DNA of 6,930 nt from CAWGQN01 sp963824885. GTDB lineage: Bacteria; Actinomycetota; Actinomycetes; Actinomycetales; Microbacteriaceae. Of the stretch, positions 1 to 5,249 are shown in pieces. Every line of letters starts with the position of its first letter. Positions within the stretch are counted from its first letter, which is position 1. The notes beneath the pieces were generated by a model. That model was not told the DNA's origin. It ran no database searches and saw only the letters and a list, made by a program, of their open reading frames with translations. The stretch lies in contig CAWGQN010000009.1 of assembly GCA_963824885.1 (NCBI GenBank), forward strand, positions 1 to 6,930, read 5' to 3'. The translations under genes were made by a program, and so were the position numbers.

Positions 1-418
1 GCACCGGTTTGCTTACGGTAATGGTCTCGTTTTTGAGGGTGGTAATCGCGGCGTCTGGAAGGTGCGCAACCGCAACCTCGACGGTTTGTCCGGTTTTGCG
101 GTCGCGCCACTCGCACGCCAAACCGTCTAAACCGACAATTGTTTCGGCGTGCGAATCTTTCGCGGGCGTGTAGTGGGGAGCGGGTTCCAAATTTGGGTTA
201 ATTGCCGTCAGCTGTGTGGGCTTAACGAGGGAATCGCATGGAACCGTTATTCGGGCCCCCTTTACCGACGATTTTTCGCCCTGGTCGCCCGCGGCCCGCG
301 GCGTCGCCGTTGCGGCGCCCTGGTTTGGCATCCCCGGAGTCGAGCACCCAGAAAGAATGAAGACCCCGAGTGTCACAGCGGCGATCACGGTGACGCGCGT
401 GGCGAACGGTTTCGTCAC
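1..418 (-). CDS. Secreted lipoprotein, N-terminal part (continues beyond left edge)
   Basis: I read this gene directly on the minus strand: GTG at 418-416, open without a stop to position 1, giving 139 codons of an incomplete protein. The start is supported by GGGAGG (complement of 424-429) five bases upstream. The protein begins with a short basic N-region (K3, R8), a hydrophobic stretch (about residues 9-22) and the lipobox L22-S23-G24-C25, so it should be exported, lipidated at Cys25 (codon 344-346) and anchored on the outer face of the membrane. A low-complexity Ala/Thr/Pro/Gly/Gln linker (about 26-55) leads to a folded region with C61 (context VPCDSL) and C102 (context LACEW), which could pair as a disulfide. 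The PC-x-x-L start of the domain recalls actinobacterial lipoproteins of the DUF3558 sort, but I cannot confirm the family. The function is unknown. It is transcribed divergently from argS. Confidence 0.85.
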   Translation of the reverse strand, partial: MTKPFATRVTVIAAVTLGVFILSGCSTPGMPNQGAATATPRAAGDQGEKSSVKGARITVPCDSLVKPTQLTAINPNLEPAPHYTPAKDSHAETIVGLDGLACEWRDRKTGQTVEVAVAHLPDAAITTLKNETITVSKPV

Positions 419-580
419 GGTAGCCTCCCGACGCTTATTTCAGTGAGAATCGCCAAGACTCAGCCAGCGTGCGGGGACTGAGGCGCAAGGTGACCCTATC
501 ATTTCGTGCGGTTAAAGAAACCGTGAGCTTCTCGTGCTCGTGCCGATCTCGACGACGAGCGAGCGGTAGAGTTGTGGGCC
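419..580. promoter_or_regulatory. Divergent intergenic region between the lipoprotein gene and argS
   Basis: This 162-base spacer must carry the promoters of both divergent genes. For argS the best -10 candidate is TATCAT at 497-502 (five of six matches to TATAAT), but the hexamer 17 bases upstream (474-479, GGGACT) is a poor -35. On the minus side only the SD sequence of the lipoprotein (complement of 424-429) is clear; I see no convincing -10/-35 pair there. An imperfectly spaced inverted repeat, GCTCGT (536-541) and ACGAGC (555-560), lies just before argS and could form a 6-bp leader hairpin. No RNA gene or small ORF with a ribosome binding site was seen. Confidence 0.35.
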
Positions 581-2257
581 GTGACTCCTGCTGAACTTTC
601 TCGTCGCATTGCCGAGTGCGTTGTCGAGGTCATTCAGCGGCGTCGCACGGCGTTCGACTCCAATGGCCTCGTCTTCTCGCGAGAAGACGTGAGACTTGAA
701 CGCCCAAAAAATCGGGCGCACGGCGATTGGTCGACAACCGTTGCCATGAAGATTGCCCCGTCGTTGGGTGTGAAACCGCGAGACCTCGCGGGCGAGCTCG
801 CCCGCGAGGTTGCCGAAATTGACGGCGTGGCAGCTGTCGACGTCGCTGGTCCGGGTTTCATCAACATTACGTTGGGAACCGCGGCGGCGGCAGAAATCGC
901 TCGAACGATTGTGGACGTGGGCGAAGACTACGGCCGCAATTCTGAGCTTTCGGGACGCGCAATCAACATTGAGTTCGTCTCCGCAAATCCGACCGGCCCG
1001 CTCCACCTCGGCCACACGCGGTGGGCGGCGTTGGGCGACTCAATCGCTCGCATTCTTGCTGCGTCGGGCGCAGAGGTGACGCGTGAGTACTACATCAACG
1101 ACGCGGGAGCGCAAATGGATGCGTTTGGCCGCTCGATTCTCGCGGCGGCGAAGGGTGACCCGATGCCCGCGAACGGTTATCCGGGAGAATACATTTCCGA
1201 TTTGGCGACCGCGGTTTCCCGTGTGGTCCCCAATCTTGTCGACTTACCCGAAGAGAAAGGGCTCGCCGCCGCGCGCGACGCGGGCTATCACGAACAACTC
1301 ACCGAGATCCAGGCGTCGCTAGCGGCTTTCAACGTGCACTTCGACGTGTGGTTCTCGGAAAAAACCCTGCACGACATTGACCCGCAAACCGGCATGAGCG
1401 CCATTGGTCGCGCAATTGAACGATTGCGCGAGCACGGTCACGTCTACGACGCCGACGACGCGGTGTGGGTTCGCACGACCGACTTCGGAGATGATCGCGA
1501 CCGCGTGATTATGCGAGGCAACGGCATTGCCACGTATTACGCTGCCGATGCCGCGTACTATCTTGACAAGCGTGATCGCGGCTTTGATGAAAGCATCTAC
1601 CTGTTGGGGGCCGATCACCACGGATACGTTGGGCGACTTCGGGCGCTCGCCGGAGCCGCGGGCGACGATCCCGACACGGCCATATCCGTTCTTATTGGCC
1701 AGCTGGTCAACCTCGACGGCGCCAAACTCTCGAAACGAGCGGGCAATATTATCGAGCTTGACGACGTTCTTTCGTGGCTCGGCGCCGATGCACTCCGCTA
1801 CTGGCTCGCACGCTATCCGGCAGATTCTCCCGTGTCGCTCGAGGGCGAAAAGCTGCGCTCGCGAAGCAACGACAACCCCGTCTTCTACGTGCAATACGCT
1901 CACGCCCGCACGCGGTCTGTGGCTCGGAATGCGATGTCGGCGGGAGTCGATCGAAGCAGTTTCGATCCCGAGCTTCTTCGCGACGAAACCGAGACGGTTC
2001 TCCTCGGATCGCTCAGCGATTATCCCCGCATTATTGCGCACGCCGCAGAACTGAGAGAACCGCACCGAATCGCGCGCTATCTCGAAGAACTTGCGGGTGT
2101 CTTTCACCGGTGGTATGACTCGTGTCGCGTCCTACCGCTCGGTGACGATTCGGTCACCGATCTCCATCGCACCCGGTTATGGCTGAGTGACGCAACGGGG
2201 ATCGTCATTCGAAACGGCTTGGGTTTGCTGGGTGTGTCGGCACCCGACCGCATGTAG
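581..2257 (+). CDS. argS: Arginyl-tRNA synthetase
   Basis: Class I aminoacyl-tRNA synthetase that joins arginine to tRNA-Arg in the cytoplasm using ATP. Read from the GTG at 581 it has 558 residues, normal for the family. The N-terminal additional domain that contacts the tRNA D-loop spans about residues 1-95. The Rossmann catalytic core follows, with the HIGH-type motif HLGH at 142-145 in the context SANPTGPLHLGH, and the KMSKS counterpart KLSKR at 382-386. The C-terminal anticodon-binding domain (DALR type) starts near the stretch LGADALRYWLARY and ends in the typical LGVSAPDRM. A TTG at 572 is in frame and would add three residues (MWA). I prefer 581 because VTPAELSR matches the usual actinobacterial start (MTPAEL) and GAG at 569-571 lies nine bases upstream. 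Unusually, its first 230 bases hold two long perfect palindromes. A 176-base spacer separates it from lysA. Confidence 0.97.
   Translation: MTPAELSRRIAECVVEVIQRRRTAFDSNGLVFSREDVRLERPKNRAHGDWSTTVAMKIAPSLGVKPRDLAGELAREVAEIDGVAAVDVAGPGFINITLGTAAAAEIARTIVDVGEDYGRNSELSGRAINIEFVSANPTGPLHLGHTRWAALGDSIARILAASGAEVTREYYINDAGAQMDAFGRSILAAAKGDPMPANGYPGEYISDLATAVSRVVPNLVDLPEEKGLAAARDAGYHEQLTEIQASLAAFNVHFDVWFSEKTLHDIDPQTGMSAIGRAIERLREHGHVYDADDAVWVRTTDFGDDRDRVIMRGNGIATYYAADAAYYLDKRDRGFDESIYLLGADHHGYVGRLRALAGAAGDDPDTAISVLIGQLVNLDGAKLSKRAGNIIELDDVLSWLGADALRYWLARYPADSPVSLEGEKLRSRSNDNPVFYVQYAHARTRSVARNAMSAGVDRSSFDPELLRDETETVLLGSLSDYPRIIAHAAELREPHRIARYLEELAGVFHRWYDSCRVLPLGDDSVTDLHRTRLWLSDATGIVIRNGLGLLGVSAPDRM
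670..689. repeat. 20-base perfect palindrome inside argS
   Basis: CGTCTTCTCGCGAGAAGACG reads identically on both strands, with its centre between 679 and 680 at a codon boundary. It encodes VFSRED in argS. A 10-bp perfect dyad could form a DNA protein-binding site or an mRNA hairpin. It could also be chance, since TCG/CGA, TTC/GAA and GTC/GAC codon pairs are self-complementary. Confidence 0.9.
783..810. repeat. 28-base perfect palindrome inside argS
   Basis: All 14 base pairs of this dyad match, with the centre between 796 and 797. It starts ACCTCGCGGGCG, has AGCT in the middle and ends CGCCCGCGAGGT. As RNA it would make a 12-bp, almost all G-C stem with an AGCU tetraloop. It encodes part of DLAGELAREV, an ordinary helix of the N-terminal domain, so the protein sequence does not look disturbed. 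Its centre is 117 bases from that of the 20-base palindrome upstream, and both centres fall on codon boundaries. Confidence 0.95.
1408..1431. repeat. 9-bp inverted repeat inside argS
   Basis: TCGCGCAAT (1408-1416) and its exact complement ATTGCGCGA (1423-1431) flank a six-base loop. It lies in the catalytic core coding region. It is probably incidental to codon choice but is stronger than most stems in the window. Confidence 0.8.
2139..2160. repeat. 8-bp inverted repeat near the 3' end of argS
   Basis: TCGGTGAC (2139-2146) and GTCACCGA (2153-2160) flank the loop GATTCG, about 95 bases before the argS stop. No T-run follows, so it is not a standard intrinsic terminator. It could be a transcript-stabilising hairpin or coincidence. 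Confidence 0.75.
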
Positions 2258-2433
2258 TGACGCGCTTGGCTGGCCGAGTCTGAGATCGACGTTCGCTACA
2301 ATTCATGAAGACCGCGTCCTAACGGGCAAGAATCATTTTTCGCACATCATCTGTCACAATCGGCAAGGGTCCCTTTCGGGTTGTTTTCGACCAGAGACGG
2401 CACTCGCTCGACGCTCTTCGTGAGGTTTTCATC
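2258..2433 (+). promoter_or_regulatory. argS-lysA intergenic region with candidate lysA operon promoter
   Basis: This is the only sizeable gap on the plus strand and the natural place for the promoter of lysA-hom-thrC-thrB. The best -10 is TACAAT at 2297-2302 (five of six matches to TATAAT), with no good -35 at the usual spacing. If used, it leaves a leader of about 125 bases. In that leader I see a short hairpin, GGTTG-TTTT-CGACC (2379-2392, one G-U pair), the self-complementary string AAGGGTCCCTT at about 2365-2375, and a repeated GGCAAG. None resembles a lysine riboswitch or T-box. The lysA SD is GTGAGG at 2420-2425, eight bases before its GTG. There is no clear terminator for argS, so readthrough from argS is possible. 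Confidence 0.4.
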
Positions 2434-3942
2434 GTGGCCACAAGTCCATTAGCGCCGCCGTGGCTCGATGAGCCCGCGGATGCCAACTCGCTCGACGACC
2501 GATTGTGGTCGTCGGCCGTCTCACGGTCGGCGAGCGGCGAGATGACCGTCGCGGGAGTGCCAATCTCGCACGTGGCTCGCGAGTATGGTACCCCCCTTTT
2601 TATCGTCGACGAGGAGGATGTGCGAGCGCGGGCCACTCGCATTCGGGAGACGCTCGACCGTGAATTTTCGCGCATTGGCACCACCACTCTCGTGTACTAC
2701 GCGGCCAAGGCCGCGTTGAATTCTGAGATCGCTCGGTGGGTCGTCGATTCGGGTCTCAATATTGACGTGTGCAGTGGTGGCGAGTTGGCTCTCGCGCTCG
2801 CGGCGGGCGTCAAACCCGCGCGGCTTGCACTCCACGGGAACAACAAATCAATTGATGAAATTGATCGGGGCGTGGCCGAGGGAATCGGCGAAATCGTGAT
2901 CGACAGCGTTGGTGAGATTGACCGCGTTGTCGCAGCCGCCGCTCGACATGATCGCGTTCAATCGGTGCGGTTGCGGGTCAACAACGGCGTTCACGCTCAA
3001 ACTCACGATCACTTGGCGACCGCTCACGAGGACCAGAAGTTTGGGATTGCGCTCGCCGACGCCGATGCCGTCGTCGCGACGATCCGGTCGCACGACGAGC
3101 TGAACTTTTTGGGACTCCACTGCCACATCGGTTCGCAAATCTTCGCTCCCGACGGATTTTGTGAATCGGCGCGACGCCTCTTAGCGGTGCACGCGCGCCT
3201 TCTCGCTCGTGGACCGGTTCCAGAACTCAACCTCGGCGGCGGGTTTGGCATTTCGTACACGCTTGCCGACGATCCGGTCGACATTGAATTTTTCGCAGAG
3301 GAAATCGCTTCGACCGTCGCAAACGAGTGTGCGCGTCTCAAAATTGCCGTGCCGATTGTCGCGTTTGAACCGGGGCGCGCAATTGTCGGCCCATCAACTC
3401 TGACGCTGTACGAGGTCGGTACCGTCAAGGACGTTCTCGTCGGTGTTCCCGCGCGTTCGTGTCGGTGCGGCGGCGGGAACAACGCGTGTGGGTGCCACGG
3501 TGCCCGAGACGAATCGATTGAAAACCAGTCGGCATGCGACGAGCCCACGGCCGTCCGGCGTTACGTGAGCGTTGACGGCGGCATGAGCGACAACGCGCGC
3601 CCCGCGCTTTACGGTGCCAATTATTCGGTGCGAATCGCGAATCGCGTGTCGACCTCGCAACCGGCGCTCGTGCGCCTCGCAGGAAAGCACTGCGAGAGCG
3701 GCGACATCATTGTGAATGCCGACTACTTGCCGTCGGATGTGACGCAGGGAGACCTCGTTGCGGTGCCCGGGACGGGCGCGTATTGTGGGTCGCTCGCGAG
3801 CAACTACAACTACGTGGCCCGCGCGCCGGTTGTTGCCGTCAGAGACGGTGTAGCTCGCGTCCTCGTTCGCCGAGAGACCACGGCCGATGTGTTCGCTCGC
3901 GATGAAGGCCTCGTGTCGGGCAGCACAGGGAGGAACTCGTGA
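2434..3942 (+). CDS. lysA: Diaminopimelate decarboxylase with an unusual Cys/His-rich insertion
   Basis: Converts meso-2,6-diaminopimelate to L-lysine and CO2 with pyridoxal phosphate (PLP), the last step of lysine synthesis. It has 502 residues, against roughly 445-475 for most actinobacterial LysA. The start (GTG 2434, SD GTGAGG) gives MATSPLAPPWL, matching the usual N-terminus. Visible motifs: PLP lysine K92 in YYAAKA, HIGSQ 231-235, the phosphate-binding glycine loop NLGGGFG 266-272, EPGRAIVG 312-319, VDGGMSDN from 380, the substrate-side catalytic Cys420 in CESGD, and AYCGSLASNYN 449-459. All key residues are present, so it should be active. The extra length is one in-frame insertion, about residues 335-374, with Cys343, 345, 352, 354, 368 and His355. 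LysA is presumably a homodimer with the active site at the interface. Its last four bases overlap the hom start. Confidence 0.97.
   Translation: MATSPLAPPWLDEPADANSLDDRLWSSAVSRSASGEMTVAGVPISHVAREYGTPLFIVDEEDVRARATRIRETLDREFSRIGTTTLVYYAAKAALNSEIARWVVDSGLNIDVCSGGELALALAAGVKPARLALHGNNKSIDEIDRGVAEGIGEIVIDSVGEIDRVVAAAARHDRVQSVRLRVNNGVHAQTHDHLATAHEDQKFGIALADADAVVATIRSHDELNFLGLHCHIGSQIFAPDGFCESARRLLAVHARLLARGPVPELNLGGGFGISYTLADDPVDIEFFAEEIASTVANECARLKIAVPIVAFEPGRAIVGPSTLTLYEVGTVKDVLVGVPARSCRCGGGNNACGCHGARDESIENQSACDEPTAVRRYVSVDGGMSDNARPALYGANYSVRIANRVSTSQPALVRLAGKHCESGDIIVNADYLPSDVTQGDLVAVPGTGAYCGSLASNYNYVARAPVVAVRDGVARVLVRRETTADVFARDEGLVSGSTGRNS
2490..2517 (+). repeat. Long hairpin in the 5' coding part of lysA
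   Basis: CGACGACC (2493-2500) pairs perfectly with GGTCGTCG (2507-2514) around the loop GATTGT. In RNA the stem extends by a U-G, a C-G and a G-C pair to 2490/2517, giving 11 bp. It lies 56 bases after the lysA start codon, where a stable stem could slow ribosomes or affect mRNA stability. Function is inferred, not shown. Confidence 0.75.
2699..2716. repeat. 8-bp inverted repeat at the LysA PLP-lysine codon
   Basis: ACGCGGCC and GGCCGCGT flank a central AA (2707-2708). It coincides with codons for the conserved YYAAKAA motif, where GCG GCC AAG GCC GCG is naturally symmetric, so it is most likely a product of conserved alanines around the lysine. Confidence 0.75.
3436..3555 (+). other. In-frame Cys/His-rich insertion within lysA
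   Basis: Codons 335-374 separate the conserved KDV (332-334) from RRYVSVDGG (375-383). In M. tuberculosis and similar LysA proteins, as I recall them, this link is only about 5-10 residues. Here it holds the pattern C343-x-C345-x6-C352-x-C354-H355, then an acidic/polar stretch and C368. Such spacing of thiols and a histidine is typical of metal-binding loops, for example zinc knuckles, but it matches no family I can name. The reading frame is kept on both sides and downstream catalytic motifs are intact. A 9-bp inverted repeat (3444-3481) frames its 5' half. No transposase or other mobile gene is near. Confidence 0.8.
3444..3481. repeat. 9-bp inverted repeat framing the 5' half of the LysA insertion
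   Basis: TGTTCCCGC (3444-3452) and its exact complement GCGGGAACA (3473-3481) flank a 20-base loop encoding the first Cys-x-Cys pair. It coincides closely with the place where the extra LysA segment begins, which suggests either a palindromic inserted element or chance in GC-rich sequence. Confidence 0.75.
3927..3933 (+). promoter_or_regulatory. Shine-Dalgarno of hom, inside the end of lysA
   Basis: AGGGAGG lies five bases before the hom GTG (3939) and within the last codons of lysA. It fixes the hom start and shows that hom can both reinitiate from lysA translation and recruit ribosomes independently. Confidence 0.85.
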
Positions 3943-5249
3943 TCGACCGTCCCACCGTTCGCGTCGCGCTCCTCGGTGCCGGGTCGGTTGGAGCCCACGT
4001 CGCGAGCATGCTTCTCGAGCACGCCGACGAACTCGCGGCGCGAGTGGGGGCGCATCTCGACCTCGTTGGCGTCGCGGTGCGCGACACGACCGCGGTACGA
4101 ACGGCAAACGTGCCCGCTTCGCTCGTGACAACCGACGCCGATTCTCTTATTCTCGGTGCCGATATTGTTATCGAACTCATTGGCGGGATCGAACCCGCGT
4201 ACGACTTTGTTATGAAAGCAATCAACTCGGGCGCGGATGTCGTGACGGCAAATAAGGCTCTGTTGGCAACGCGCGGGCCGCAATTGTTTGCGGCCGCCGA
4301 GCACGTGGGGGCGCAGCTCTATTACGAGGCGGCGGTCGGCGGTGCAATACCGATTGTTCGTCCACTCCGCGAGAGTCTCGCAGGAGATCGAGTCAATCGG
4401 ATTCTCGGAATCGTCAACGGGACGACCAATTTTATTCTCGACCGCATGGCTGAGCACGAGGAGACTCTCGAGGAAGCACTCGCAATGGCAACGCGTCTGG
4501 GTCTTGCCGAAGCCGATCCGACTGCCGACATAGAAGGGTACGATGCCGCGCAAAAAGCCGCAATCCTCGCGAGCCTCGCATTTCACACCGTCGTTCCACT
4601 CGATGCGGTCTACCGTGAGGGCATTTCCGCGATCACTCGCGAACTCGTTGAGTCGGCGCGCACCGCCGGGTACGTCGTCAAGCTTCTCGCGATATGCGAG
4701 CGCGTGCGCGATCCGTCGACGCACGATGAAAGCGTGTCGGCCCGAGTGTATCCGGCGCTGATCCACCGCTCTCATCCGCTTGCGACCGTTCACGGCGCCA
4801 ATAATGCGGTGTTCGTCGACGCCCAGGCGGCGGGGGGGCTCATGTTTTACGGTGCGGGGGCCGGGGGTCGTGAGACCGCATCGGCCGTGCTCGGCGACCT
4901 CGTTTCTGCGGCTCGTCGTCGTCTTGCGGGGGGTCCGGGCGTCGCCGAATCGACACACGCCGAATTGCCCGTGCTCGACATCGGATCGATTTCTACTCGG
5001 TACCAAATGACGCTCCACGTAAAAGACGAACCCGGAGTCTTAGCGGAGATTGCGGGAATTTTCAGCGTTCACGGTGTTTCGGTGGAACTCGTCGAACAAA
5101 GCGTGAGAGAGCCAATCGAGCCGTTCGCTACTCTGGTGATCGGAACGCACCGTGCAATCGAGGCAAATTTGGCTGCCACCGTCGACGATCTCACGTCAAA
5201 TGACGCCGTGAAAACCGTGGTATCCGTTATTCGAGTTGAAGGGTCCTAA
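3939..5249 (+). CDS. hom: Homoserine dehydrogenase with C-terminal ACT domain
   Basis: Reduces L-aspartate 4-semialdehyde to L-homoserine with NAD(P)H, the entry step to threonine and methionine. At 436 residues it has the normal length for the monofunctional enzyme. The N-terminal Rossmann domain has GAGSVG at 13-18. ANKALL (104-109) carries K106 of the cofactor/substrate site. The family signature GLAEADPTADIEGYDAAQK (188-206) supplies the catalytic Asp202 and Lys206 (D-x3-K). A glycine-rich stretch YGAGAGGRETASAVLGDL precedes a linker and an ACT domain from about residue 355 (YQMTLHVKDEPGVLAEIAGIF), the usual site of allosteric inhibition by threonine. Its GTG start overlaps the lysA stop as GTGA, with AGGGAGG upstream, and its TAA shares one base with the thrC ATG. 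G-runs crowd the Gly-rich segment (4832-4938). Confidence 0.97.
   Translation: MIDRPTVRVALLGAGSVGAHVASMLLEHADELAARVGAHLDLVGVAVRDTTAVRTANVPASLVTTDADSLILGADIVIELIGGIEPAYDFVMKAINSGADVVTANKALLATRGPQLFAAAEHVGAQLYYEAAVGGAIPIVRPLRESLAGDRVNRILGIVNGTTNFILDRMAEHEETLEEALAMATRLGLAEADPTADIEGYDAAQKAAILASLAFHTVVPLDAVYREGISAITRELVESARTAGYVVKLLAICERVRDPSTHDESVSARVYPALIHRSHPLATVHGANNAVFVDAQAAGGLMFYGAGAGGRETASAVLGDLVSAARRRLAGGPGVAESTHAELPVLDIGSISTRYQMTLHVKDEPGVLAEIAGIFSVHGVSVELVEQSVREPIEPFATLVIGTHRAIEANLAATVDDLTSNDAVKTVVSVIRVEGS
4276..4295. repeat. 8-bp inverted repeat inside hom
   Basis: GGCCGCAA (4276-4283) and TTGCGGCC (4288-4295) flank the loop TTGT. It sits just after the ANKALL codons. I see no associated regulatory element, and it may be chance. 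Confidence 0.75.
4832..4938 (+). other. Cluster of G-runs in hom
   Basis: Runs of seven (4832-4838), five (4856-4860), five (4863-4867) and six (4928-4933) guanines lie on the coding strand over conserved glycine codons written as GGG. The first three are close enough that an RNA or DNA G-quadruplex is conceivable if the G7 run splits into two triplets, though the 17-base loop is long. Confidence 0.5.

Noticed and set aside
149..481. Plus-strand open frame of 110 codons at the left end
   Set aside because: It is antisense to the minus-strand lipoprotein, which has an SD, signal peptide and lipobox. The plus-strand translation is Arg-rich and low in sense.
572..580. TTG at 572 as the argS start
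   Set aside because: It is possible and adds three residues, but GTG at 581 gives the conserved MTPAEL-like start and better spacing to GAG at 569-571.
1319..2107. 262-codon open frame on the minus strand opposite argS
   Set aside because: Antisense to the ArgS catalytic and anticodon-binding regions, with no SD support and no recognisable protein signature.
2305..2322. Five-codon ORF (MKTAS, stop) in the lysA leader as an attenuator peptide
   Set aside because: It has no ribosome binding site, lies too close to the predicted -10 to be within the transcript, and has no run of lysine or threonine codons.
2371..2392. Possible intrinsic terminator before lysA
   Set aside because: The stems are only 3-5 bp and are not followed by a proper T-run.
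2590..2600. C6T5 run in lysA as a phase-variable tract
   Set aside because: It encodes the conserved YGTPLF segment, and mixed runs of six and five are too short to suggest programmed slippage.
3810..5018. 402-codon open frame on the minus strand opposite hom and the end of lysA
   Set aside because: It lies antisense to two genes with full family motifs. The translation is Arg/His-rich without any recognisable domain, and the frame is open only because TCG/CGA-type codon use leaves few antisense stops.
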